Shown piece after piece: positions 45,457 through 53,246 of a stretch of DNA of 64,000 bases; positions within the stretch are counted from its first letter, which is position 1, and each line of letters starts with the position of its first letter. The notes beneath the pieces are model-generated. The model was given only the letters and a program-made list of their open reading frames with translations. It was not told where the DNA came from and did not search any database. Both the position numbers and the translations under genes were made by a program. The DNA lies in the NCBI RefSeq assembly GCF_013376045.1, contig NZ_JABMJG010000016.1, positions 23,728-87,727 of the forward strand, given 5' to 3'. This stretch comes from Variovorax sp. SG517. Lineage in GTDB: Bacteria > Pseudomonadota > Gammaproteobacteria > Burkholderiales > Burkholderiaceae_C.

Positions 45457-46500
45457 ATGGAACGCATGGCGCTGCGCCCGCACCTGAAGACCACCAAGTC
45501 GGTGGAGGTCGCGCGGCGCGTGATGAGCTCGCCAACGGGCCCGGCCACCGTGTCGACCCTCAAGGAAGCGGAGCAATTCGTGGCCGCCGGCGTGCGAGAC
45601 ATCATCTACGCGGTGGGCATCGTGCCCACAAAGCTTCCACAGGTGCTGGCGCTGCGCGCCAAGGGGGCCGACGTGGCCGTCGTGCTCGACACGGTGGAGC
45701 AGGCGCAAGCGGTGGCGCGGGCCTCGCGCGAGACGGGAGCACGCATACCCGCCCTCATCGAGATCGACTGCGATGGCCATCGCTCGGGTGTGCATCCCGA
45801 CGATAGGCAGCGCCTGATCGACATCGGACGTGCCCTGGCGGATGGCGCGGAACTGCGCGGCGTGCTGACCCATGCGGGCGGCAGTTATGCCGCGCGAGGC
45901 GCGGCCCTGCGGCAGTGCGCGGAAGACGAGCGGCGCAGCGTTGTCGATGCAGCTGCGATCCTCCACGAAGCGGGCCTGGCCTGCCCCGTGCGCAGCGTGG
46001 GCTCGACACCGACCGCGCACAACGCAGCGGATCTCACCGGCGTCACCGAGGTGCGGGCTGGCGTGTTCGTGTTCTTCGATCTGGTCATGGCGGGCGTGGG
46101 TGTCTGCGGCGTCGACGATATCGCCCTCTCGGTACTGGCGACCGTCATCGGCCACCAGCGCGAAAAGGGTTGGATTCTCACGGACGCCGGCTGGATGGCC
46201 ATGTCGCAGGACCGGGGCACGCGCAAGCAGGAGATCGACCAGGGCTATGGCATCGTCTGCGACATCGCCGGCCAGCCGCATGCCGACTTGATCGTGGCCG
46301 ATGCCAACCAGGAACACGGGATCATCACGGTGCGGCCCGGATCGGGCGGCGTGCTGCCCAACCTTGCCATCGGCGACCGCGTTCGTGTCCTGCCGAATCA
46401 CGCCTGCGCGACAGCCGCGCAGCATGGGCACTATCACGTGGTACGTGGCAGCTCCAGCAAGGTGGAAGCCCAGTGGCCGCGGTTTGGTGGCTGGCAATAG
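45457..46500 (+). CDS. D-serine dehydratase/D-threonine aldolase-like PLP enzyme (DSD1 family), short N-terminus
   Basis: Fold-type III PLP enzyme of 347 residues. The PLP lysine is Lys11 in LRPHLKTTKS. The C-terminal metal site is His315 and Cys317 in PNHAC, the zinc pair of eukaryotic-type D-serine and D-threo-3-hydroxyaspartate dehydratases; D-threonine aldolases have His-x-Asp instead. Family members carry roughly 25-40 more residues before the lysine. Here an in-frame TAG at 45445 rules out an upstream start, so the first strand of the barrel is missing. It may still work as a dimer or may be damaged. It lies 15 bases after the aldehyde dehydrogenase. Confidence 0.78.
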   Translation: MERMALRPHLKTTKSVEVARRVMSSPTGPATVSTLKEAEQFVAAGVRDIIYAVGIVPTKLPQVLALRAKGADVAVVLDTVEQAQAVARASRETGARIPALIEIDCDGHRSGVHPDDRQRLIDIGRALADGAELRGVLTHAGGSYAARGAALRQCAEDERRSVVDAAAILHEAGLACPVRSVGSTPTAHNAADLTGVTEVRAGVFVFFDLVMAGVGVCGVDDIALSVLATVIGHQREKGWILTDAGWMAMSQDRGTRKQEIDQGYGIVCDIAGQPHADLIVADANQEHGIITVRPGSGGVLPNLAIGDRVRVLPNHACATAAQHGHYHVVRGSSSKVEAQWPRFGGWQ

Positions 46501-46515
46501 CGGCGGCGGGCGAGT

Positions 46516-47496
46516 ATGACATCCCATCCTTCCGAAGCGACCCTCCTCCTGCTGGACAAGGGCTCAGTGGAACAGCTGCTCACGCCCGCCGAGGTCACGC
46601 AGGCGGTGCGTGAGGCCTTCGTGCTGCACGGGCGGCACGAAGGGCGCGTCTTTCCGCTGGTGCGCGAGAAGCTCTCCACCGGCGGCGTGTTCGGCATCAA
46701 ATCCGGCGACGTGCCCTCGCAGGGCTTGCTCGGCTTCAAAGCTGCTGGTTTCTGGCCGCACAACCGCGAGCTGGGCGGCGAGCCGCACCAGGCGACCATT
46801 CTGCTGTTCGATCCGGCCACGGGCCGGCCTCGGTGCGTGATCGACGGCAATGCCATCACCACGGTACGTACCGGCGCAGCGGGCGGACTGGGGCTGGAAC
46901 AACTCGCCCGCCAGGACAGCACGCACCTCACGGTTTTCGGCACGGGGGTGCAGGCGCGCTCGCAACTGCGCTTCGCCTTGCGCGTACTGCCCCGCATTGC
47001 CACTGTTTGGTATGTGTCCGTCGACCGGAAGGCCGACCCCGCCTTCGAGGCCCTGTTCGCGGACCAGTGCGACATGCACTGCGCCCAAGATGCCGACCGT
47101 GCCGTGGCCGAGAGCGATGTCGTCATCACCGCGACGCCGGGCGGAGGGCAGCTTTTCGACGCCAGCGCGGTACGCCCAGGAACTCACCTGAACTGCGTAG
47201 GCGCCGATACCGCGGGCAAACGCGAACTGCCGCCGGGCGTCCTGGAGCGCGCACGGCTGGTAGTCGATGACCGCGAGCAGGCATCGCAGCTGGGCGAGAT
47301 GCAGTGGGCGCGTGAAACCGCCTGCGTGGAGCTTGGCTCCTTGCTGCTGGGCGAGACGCCGTTCTCGCGCGCGGCCAGCGACATCACGGTGTTCGACATG
47401 ACGGGCCTGGCGCTGCAGGATCTGACGGTGGCGCGCCTCATCTACGAGCGCGCGTGCGCTCAGGCGCTGGGGCACCGGATCGTCTGGCCTTGGTGA
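46516..47496 (+). CDS. Ornithine cyclodeaminase/mu-crystallin family protein
   Basis: 326-residue NAD(P)-dependent enzyme. The family signature appears as LLGFKAAGFW, the NAITTVRTGAAGGLGLEQLA segment and the Rossmann motif TVFGTGVQARSQLRFALRVL. Members include ornithine cyclodeaminase, alanine dehydrogenase, ketimine reductases and several dehydrogenases of hydroxy-amino acids, so the exact reaction is open. In Agrobacterium opine regions ocd is a companion of octopine oxidase, and an oxidase of that type is encoded nearby. Last gene of its operon; a strong hairpin follows. Confidence 0.87.
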   Translation: MTSHPSEATLLLLDKGSVEQLLTPAEVTQAVREAFVLHGRHEGRVFPLVREKLSTGGVFGIKSGDVPSQGLLGFKAAGFWPHNRELGGEPHQATILLFDPATGRPRCVIDGNAITTVRTGAAGGLGLEQLARQDSTHLTVFGTGVQARSQLRFALRVLPRIATVWYVSVDRKADPAFEALFADQCDMHCAQDADRAVAESDVVITATPGGGQLFDASAVRPGTHLNCVGADTAGKRELPPGVLERARLVVDDREQASQLGEMQWARETACVELGSLLLGETPFSRAASDITVFDMTGLALQDLTVARLIYERACAQALGHRIVWPW

Positions 47497-47498
47497 AT

Positions 47499-47531
47499 GC
47501 ATGCGCGGCAGCCCCGAGCTGCCGCGCATGC
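47499..47531. terminator. Bidirectional terminator hairpin between convergent operons
   Basis: A perfect 14-base stem (arms 47499-47512 and 47518-47531, GCATGCGCGGCAGC against its complement) with a 5-base loop lies in the 39-base gap between the ends of the ocd-like and TIM-barrel genes, starting three bases after the ocd-like stop. Neither side has a T-run, but placement and strength fit transcription termination from both directions. Confidence 0.7.
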
Positions 47532-47535
47532 TGCG

Positions 47536-48207
47536 TCACGCCGTGACGCCTTCCAGTTGCAGGATGTTCTCGATCTGCTGGGGAACAGGTTCTCGCAGGA
47601 AGTCTCCGTCGAAGACGGCGCTGCCCACGGTGAAGCCCCACACGCCACAGCGACGCATGGCTTGCACGCGTTCGTTGCCGTCGATGCTGCCCGCCGCCAG
47701 GACCGGGACCTTGACCGATTGAACGACTCGCGCAGCCAGCTGCTCCACATCGCCGGCAAAGCGGTAGGCCAGCAGGTCCAACCCATGCACGCCCGGCAGC
47801 GAGGCCAGGTGCTTGGCATCCTCCACGATCTCGTCAATCGTTCCCACCAGCCGCGTGGGATGGCCTTCGGTACGGCCCGCGAAGGGGAAGTACTGGATGT
47901 CGGTGCCCTTGAGGATGCGAACCGCTTCTTCCGCGTGGCGGCCGCCCAGCAGGTAGTTCACGCCGATCTCCCGGGCTGCCTCCACGGAACGGATTTCCGC
48001 TTCGCGGCTAGTGCTCACAACTTCCAGCATCACCTTCTTGCCGTCCCGCTTCATGGCGGCGGCGAGGGACACCAGTTCCGCCACGGGCAGGCCGATGTCC
48101 TTGAATCCGATATAGCGAAGCGGAGTGCGCGCCAGGTCCGCGTAAATCTTGGCGGCGTCGGGGACCGTGCGGTCCTCCTTGGTGAGCATGAAGACGAAGT
48201 GGGACAT
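47536..48207 (-). CDS. Uncharacterised TIM-barrel protein (HisA/NanE-like phosphate site)
   Basis: 223 residues, alternating strand-helix units as in HisA/HisF, TrpC or NanE barrels. The last part has a phosphate-grip pattern: VPVLAAGSIDGNERVQAMRR, then GVWGFTVGSAVFDG. Earlier strands are RYIGFKDIGLP, KVMLEVVSTS, YLLGGRH and GLDLLAYRF, the last with acidic residues at a likely active site. There is no signal peptide. AAGGAA lies 9 bases before the ATG at 48207. As third partner of DUF1537 kinase and PdxA2 it takes the place usually held by an aldolase or isomerase, so it may act on a phosphorylated four-carbon intermediate. I do not recognise its exact family. Confidence 0.7.
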   Translation of the reverse strand: MSHFVFMLTKEDRTVPDAAKIYADLARTPLRYIGFKDIGLPVAELVSLAAAMKRDGKKVMLEVVSTSREAEIRSVEAAREIGVNYLLGGRHAEEAVRILKGTDIQYFPFAGRTEGHPTRLVGTIDEIVEDAKHLASLPGVHGLDLLAYRFAGDVEQLAARVVQSVKVPVLAAGSIDGNERVQAMRRCGVWGFTVGSAVFDGDFLREPVPQQIENILQLEGVTA

Positions 48208-48218
48208 GGTGATTTCCT

Positions 48219-49217
48219 TCAAATGGCTGCCGCAGAGGAACTGCGGGCGAGTTGGTGCGCGGTGGCAAGCGCGGTCTTGAGGCTGGATGGATCGGCGATG
48301 CCCTGGCCCGCGATGTCGAACGCAGTGCCGTGGTCCGGGCTGGTCCGCACGAAGGGAAGACCCACCGTGACGTTCACGCCGTCCTCCACGCCCAGAAGCT
48401 TCACGGGGATCAATCCCTGGTCGTGGTACTGGGCGACCACGATGTCGAAGCGGCCTTTGCGGGCCTGCATGAACACCGTGTCGCCGGGAAGCGGACCGAC
48501 CGCGTCGATGCCTTCCTGCCGGGCCTGGGCCACCGCCGGCGCGATCAACTCCATGTCTTCGCTGCCGAACAGCCCGCCCTCGCCCGCATGGGGGTTCAGG
48601 CCGGCCACCGCAATGCGCGGTTGGGCGATGCCCATGCTCTGCAGGCTTCGATGGGCCAGGCGGATGACCTGCAGTTCGCGCTCGACACTGAGCTTGCGAA
48701 CCGCGTCCAGGATCGAGCAGTGCACCGTCACCAGCAGCGTGCGCAGGTGCGGATTGGCCAGCATCATTCCGTAGTCGCTGGTGCCTGAGAGATCGGCCAG
48801 CATTTCGGTATGGCCGGGGTAAGGTACGCCTGCGGCAGCGAGCGCCTCCTTGTGAATCGGCGCCGTGCAGATGGCGCTCACGCGTCCGTCGTTGGCCCAT
48901 TCGATGGACTGGCGGATGGCGCCAAAAGCTGCTGCCCCGGCCGCCGCGCTGATTTCGCCGTGTCGCAGATCCGCGGGCAATCCACTCAGACTGACCACCT
49001 GCATTCGCCGGACGGCGGGTGCGTATTCCTCAGGGGCGAAGATGGGCTTCACCACCAGCGAGGAACCCCAACGCGCCGCGGCGTTCTTCATGACGCCCAG
49101 GTCCCCGACGACGAAGGCGGGATACTGTTCCATGAACTCGGTGTCGGCGAAGGTCTTGGCGACGATCTCAGGGCCGATGCCCGCGGCGTCGCCGAAAGTG
49201 ACCACGATGGGCTTCAT
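48219..49217 (-). CDS. PdxA2-like four-carbon acid sugar 4-phosphate dehydrogenase
   Basis: 332-residue metal- and NAD-dependent beta-decarboxylating dehydrogenase. The PdxA fold is clear: KPIVVTFGDAAGIGPEIVAK at the start and the three metal histidines in PYPGHTEMLADL, NPHAGEGGLFGSED and YHDQGLIPVKLLG. True PdxA works in vitamin B6 synthesis; those encoded beside a DUF1537 kinase, as here, oxidise D-threonate or D-erythronate 4-phosphate and release CO2 to give dihydroxyacetone phosphate. The genes overlap by one base at 49217, which supports coupled function with the kinase. Confidence 0.88.
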   Translation of the reverse strand: MKPIVVTFGDAAGIGPEIVAKTFADTEFMEQYPAFVVGDLGVMKNAAARWGSSLVVKPIFAPEEYAPAVRRMQVVSLSGLPADLRHGEISAAAGAAAFGAIRQSIEWANDGRVSAICTAPIHKEALAAAGVPYPGHTEMLADLSGTSDYGMMLANPHLRTLLVTVHCSILDAVRKLSVERELQVIRLAHRSLQSMGIAQPRIAVAGLNPHAGEGGLFGSEDMELIAPAVAQARQEGIDAVGPLPGDTVFMQARKGRFDIVVAQYHDQGLIPVKLLGVEDGVNVTVGLPFVRTSPDHGTAFDIAGQGIADPSSLKTALATAHQLARSSSAAAI

Positions 49218-50320
49218 CAGATTGCTCCTTCCAGAGATTTGAGGCAACGCTTGAAGACGTCGTCGTCCCCAAAACCTCCTGCCTTCGTGACCAATGGAAA
49301 CTCCCCTTTGGGTGTCCGCATCAGGCACAAAGGAATACCCGGCTGCACTTCACGCAGCACCGCGATCTCGAATGCTTGCAGACGGCGGGCGATGTGCTTG
49401 GCCGTTTCGCCTCCCGTGATGGCAAGGCCGTCGCAGCGACCAGCGAGCACCGCATCGCAGACCCTGTCAACGAGATCGGCCGTCAGCGCGGCTGACGCCC
49501 CCCGCTCATCCGGAGTGGCCCAGACAAGGGCGCCGCAGGCTTCGGCGTGACGCAGTTGAGCGCGAGACCTGGGATTGAAGCTGCCAACGACGATACCGGG
49601 GTACTGCGCGCCCTTCCAGGCCAGCGCGACCTGCTGCCGTTCGGGCAATGCAACGGCCAGTGCGCGCAGCAGTCCGGTTGAGCCCGCCCAAAGAAGATCT
49701 GTCCTTTGACTTGCCGCAACAACCAGCTTTTTCAGATCGGCTTCGGTTGATGCGTCCACCACTACCGCGTCGACCCTGTCCAGAAGGCTGATGGCCTCCG
49801 CCGCATCACGGGCAACGTGCAGTCGCTGACCTGCGGCAGCGAACAAGCCGGGCACGCTGCTGACTCGCACTGGTGACTGAGGGTCACGGGAAAAGTCCGT
49901 CTCCGCGACAGGGACCCCATCGACCCACACCTCGCCGTTGACCGTGGTACGCCCGGCGGCGGGGAAAGCCGGCGCTACCAGCAGCTTTCCGCGCCCACTG
50001 GCCCGCCATGCGGCGATCACTTCGCATGCAATGGGCCCCCTCAGCGTGGAATCGAACTGTTTAACTAGGATGTCCGCGTCACACCACTGGCGCGCCCAGG
50101 CCGCGACTCTCCCCTCCGCGCTGGCGTCGTCCAGCGCTCGACTGTCGGTGTCAGTGCTCCAGACCTCTGGCAACTCCGGAGAGGAAAGCCGTTCTCCAAG
50201 GACCACGCGAGTGCGCCATCCCCGCTGCGCGAACGCGGGCAGCGCATCGGTTGCGCTGGTGAAATCATCGGCGATCACCCGGATTTGTTTTATCCGGGCG
50301 AGATGCTGCGTGTCAGGCAT
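49217..50320 (-). CDS. DUF1537 four-carbon acid sugar kinase
   Basis: 367-residue kinase of the DUF1537 family (OtnK/DtnK/DenK). It has the N-terminal substrate site RVIADDFTSATDALPAFAQ, the DILVKQFDSTLRGPIACEV strand-helix, and the C-terminal nucleotide-binding GLAITGGETAKHIARRLQA followed by KAGGFGDDDVF. It phosphorylates aldonates such as D-threonate or D-erythronate, the substrate of the next gene's product. It is slightly shorter than the usual 420 residues. It overlaps the threonine aldolase gene by eight bases. Confidence 0.88.
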   Translation of the reverse strand: MPDTQHLARIKQIRVIADDFTSATDALPAFAQRGWRTRVVLGERLSSPELPEVWSTDTDSRALDDASAEGRVAAWARQWCDADILVKQFDSTLRGPIACEVIAAWRASGRGKLLVAPAFPAAGRTTVNGEVWVDGVPVAETDFSRDPQSPVRVSSVPGLFAAAGQRLHVARDAAEAISLLDRVDAVVVDASTEADLKKLVVAASQRTDLLWAGSTGLLRALAVALPERQQVALAWKGAQYPGIVVGSFNPRSRAQLRHAEACGALVWATPDERGASAALTADLVDRVCDAVLAGRCDGLAITGGETAKHIARRLQAFEIAVLREVQPGIPLCLMRTPKGEFPLVTKAGGFGDDDVFKRCLKSLEGAI

Positions 50321-51359
50321 GGAAGAACCTCCGCACCGCCGCAATGCAGCGGTCGATGCCTTGGGCGTCGACACCGAGATGGGTGACGAAGCGCAAGCGA
50401 TACAGCCCCCACGCCAGCACGCCTTCACGCTTGAGCGCTTCCAGCAGTTCCTCCGACTTGTCGCGCGCGGGACCGTGAAGGTCGACGAACAGGACGTTGG
50501 TGTCAGGCTCCTCGACTTGCAGGCCCTCGATGCCCCGCAAGCCTTCGGCCAGCCGCCTTGCGAGCGCGTGATCCTCCGAGAGCCGGTCGATATGGTGGTC
50601 CAGTGCATGCGAAACCGCGGCCGCCAGGAAGCCCGCCTGTCGCATCGCGCCGCCCGCCATCTTGCGGATGCGCCGTGCACGAGCGATCAGCTCCTGTGAA
50701 CCACAGAGAGCCGAACCTACCGGCGCACCCAGCCCCTTGCTGAAACACACCGAAACCGTGTCGAAGTACCGCGCGATCTTCCTGGCCTCCGCCTTGGCCT
50801 CACCTCCTGTGCGGCGCGCCTGCTCTACGGCCGCATTGAACAAGCGCGCGCCGTCGAGATGCGTCGCAAGTCCCCTGCTGCGCGCCAGGGCGGTGGCTTC
50901 CGCGATGTAGTCCAGCGGGATCACCTTTCCCATCATCGTGTTCTCAAGCGCCAGCAGCTTGCTGCGCGCGAAGTGCTGGTCGTCCGGCTTGATCGCCTCC
51001 GCGATGTCGGCCAGCGCGAGCGTCTTGTCAGGCTGGTGCGCGATCGGCTGGGGCTGCACGCCGCCGAACACGGCCGCATTGCCGCCCTCCCAGCGATAGC
51101 AGTGCTGTAACTGGCCTGCGATGAATTCGTCGCCACGCTGGCAATGCGCCAGCACGGCGCAAAGATTGCTCTGCGTGCCGGTCGGCACGAAGAGCGCCGC
51201 CTCGAAACCGAGCAGTGAGGCGATTTTTTCCTGCAGCGCGTTCACGCTGGGATCCTCGCCGAACACATCGTCACCCAGCGGGGCAGCCATCATCGCCTCG
51301 CGCATGGCATGTGTCGGTTGCGTAACGGTGTCGCTGCGGAGGTCTACTATCGGGTTCAT
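50313..51359 (-). CDS. ltaE: Low-specificity L-threonine aldolase
   Basis: PLP enzyme (348 aa) cleaving L-threonine and other beta-hydroxy amino acids into glycine and an aldehyde. It begins MNPIVDLRSDTVTQPTHAM and contains DDVFGEDPSVNALQ, the active-site His in RWEGGNAAVFGGVQ-adjacent sequence, the PLP lysine in SVCFSKGLGAPVGSALCG, and HLDGARLFNA. The ATG at 51359 was chosen because GGAGCAGG precedes it. As first gene of the four-gene unit, with a four-carbon-acid kinase, it may act on 4-hydroxythreonine-like substrates as well as threonine. Confidence 0.92.
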   Translation of the reverse strand: MNPIVDLRSDTVTQPTHAMREAMMAAPLGDDVFGEDPSVNALQEKIASLLGFEAALFVPTGTQSNLCAVLAHCQRGDEFIAGQLQHCYRWEGGNAAVFGGVQPQPIAHQPDKTLALADIAEAIKPDDQHFARSKLLALENTMMGKVIPLDYIAEATALARSRGLATHLDGARLFNAAVEQARRTGGEAKAEARKIARYFDTVSVCFSKGLGAPVGSALCGSQELIARARRIRKMAGGAMRQAGFLAAAVSHALDHHIDRLSEDHALARRLAEGLRGIEGLQVEEPDTNVLFVDLHGPARDKSEELLEALKREGVLAWGLYRLRFVTHLGVDAQGIDRCIAAVRRFFHA

Positions 51360-51506
51360 TTCGCCTGCTCCGAGAAGTTGCGCAGCATGGCGTTGCCACA
51401 CTCCGTGGGGATGGATTCCAAATGCCTCATGCGTAGCCTTCTTCTTGATTGCTCCGAGTCAGGTCCGCGACGGCCCGATCCGCATGCCCGAAAGTTTGCG
51501 TGCTCA

Positions 51507-51552
51507 TTGGTTGCTTGTTAAGCTCCAATTTCTTCCGAAATTGAGCAACCAA
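51507..51552. promoter_or_regulatory. Nested palindromes, probable MocR operator
   Basis: The outer arms TTGGTTGCT (51507-51515) and AGCAACCAA (51544-51552) are exact complements. Inside lie CAATTTC (51526-51532) and GAAATTG (51537-51543) around TTCC. The whole structure ends six bases before the mocR start at 51558 and lies in the gap to the divergent ltaE gene. The same AATTTC/GAAATT half-sites occur at the second MocR locus (57187-57200). Confidence 0.55.
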
Positions 51553-51557
51553 ACTTG

Positions 51558-52979
51558 ATGCCGAACATCGCGGCTTCCGTGCTCCCGGCACTGGAGATGT
51601 CCAACACATCCCAAGCTCGGAATACCCAATTGGCTTTGGCGCTTTCGCAAGCGATACGCGATGGGCGACTGGCTGCCGGCTCCAGGCTGCCGCCGACGCG
51701 GGATGCCGCAAATCAGCTGGGATTGGGTCGCAATACGGTGGTGGACGCTTACGCCGAGCTCACGGCGGAGGGACTGCTCGAAAGCCGTGGACGGCTCGGC
51801 ACCTTTGTGACGCGGCAAGCCAAGGCTGTCCTGCAGCCAGCAACTTCGCTTCCTCGCATCGTGCGGCGCTTGCCCGCAACGGTCACCACGCCCGGTGCGG
51901 TGTCACAGGACTGGCGATTGGGTCAGAGCGGCACTCAACTGCTCCCCTTGGATGTATGGCGTGCAGCGTGCCGCGAGGCCGGTCGGCATCTTCCGCCGTC
52001 GGGGTATGGGGATTCCCAAGGGCTGTTCACACTGCGTGAAGCGATCGCAGCATGGCTGCGCAGGCACCGAGGTACGCGACACGAAGCGACACAGATCGTG
52101 ATCACTCAGGGCACTGGAAGCGCGGTGGAGTTGCTTGCGCGGACGCTCGTGCGGCCGGGAGACCTTTGCGCCGTGGAAAGCCCCGGCTATTCGCGTGCGC
52201 TGGACGCGTTTGAGTTCGCGGGCGGCTCCATCGTGCGCGTGCCTGTCGACGAGCAAGGCGCGATCGTCAAGGAGGCTTTCGCGAACACCGCTCCCAGCGT
52301 TTTTCATCTGACGCCCGCGAATCAATACCCGCTGGGCGGGCGCCTTTCCGGGTTGCGCCGCGCGGAGCTTGCAGCTCTCGCTTCGAAGGCGGGAACGCTT
52401 GTCATCGAGAACGAGTACGACCACGAATTCATTTACGAAGGACAGAACCACGCTCCGCTGGCCGCGGCCCTTGCTGATCAAACCGTTTTGGTCAGCACGT
52501 TCGCCAAGTCCATCAGCCCAGCATTGAGGATTGGGTTCATCGCCGCCCCGCAGCGCGTGGCAGATGCGCTGGCGTCATCCATCGCCGCACATGGCTTGCA
52601 CGCGAGCTGGCCCGTACAGGTGTCCTTACACTGGATGCTGGCCTCTGGAGAGCTTCAACGACATCTGCGCCGCGTCAGACGTCACCACGCCACCCAACGC
52701 GATCGTCTACTTGCTGCCATTCGCCAATCATGTCCCGAACTGCAAGTGCGCGGCACTGAGGGCGGATTGCATTTCGTCTTGACGCTCGGGCGCAAGGAGC
52801 AGGATCGGAAGCTGGCTAAGGAGCTGAAAGCGCGAGGGATCACGCTGCAAACAGTCGCCGACTTCGGCGGCGACACCGACGAAGTCCTGATGGGCTATGG
52901 CCATATGGAAAGGACGGAGGCCCAAGCGGCAGCCGATTTGCTTCGTGGCGCGTATACAGCTACCGGGTTCGAGCATTAG
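51558..52979 (+). CDS. MocR-type regulator (GntR winged helix fused to aminotransferase domain), first
   Basis: 473-residue chimeric regulator. The winged helix (LALALSQAIRDGRLAAGSRL, then PPTRDAANQLGLGRNTVVDA, residues ~20-75) is followed by a fold-type I aminotransferase domain from about 110 with the PLP lysine in VLVSTFAKSISPALRIGFI. MocR proteins sense PLP-bound amines or amino acids. It is divergent from ltaE and its operon and probably controls it. The ATG at 51558 was used; a later ATG at 51597 (MSNTSQARNTQLA) is possible. Confidence 0.88.
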   Translation: MPNIAASVLPALEMSNTSQARNTQLALALSQAIRDGRLAAGSRLPPTRDAANQLGLGRNTVVDAYAELTAEGLLESRGRLGTFVTRQAKAVLQPATSLPRIVRRLPATVTTPGAVSQDWRLGQSGTQLLPLDVWRAACREAGRHLPPSGYGDSQGLFTLREAIAAWLRRHRGTRHEATQIVITQGTGSAVELLARTLVRPGDLCAVESPGYSRALDAFEFAGGSIVRVPVDEQGAIVKEAFANTAPSVFHLTPANQYPLGGRLSGLRRAELAALASKAGTLVIENEYDHEFIYEGQNHAPLAAALADQTVLVSTFAKSISPALRIGFIAAPQRVADALASSIAAHGLHASWPVQVSLHWMLASGELQRHLRRVRRHHATQRDRLLAAIRQSCPELQVRGTEGGLHFVLTLGRKEQDRKLAKELKARGITLQTVADFGGDTDEVLMGYGHMERTEAQAAADLLRGAYTATGFEH

Positions 52980-53246
52980 CCGGATACGTGAGGTCGCGCA
53001 CGATGCGACGCGAAAGGTCTTGGCGCGCCGCCTCCCCCCGCCATGCTGTGCGCGCTGGCGAGCCAATCGAACAGTTTCAGCGCACGCGGCCCTGTGCGTG
53101 AGTTCGGTGTCGGAATCTTGGCAATCGCGTGAGTGGCGTCGAGCCCGCCGGTTCGCACGCGATTCGGACGAAACCAATCGGCCCGGATCGTTGCCGGCAC
53201 ACCCCGCGAAGCGGCGTCGGTTGGTAAGCGCGTCGCGAGATCGGGG

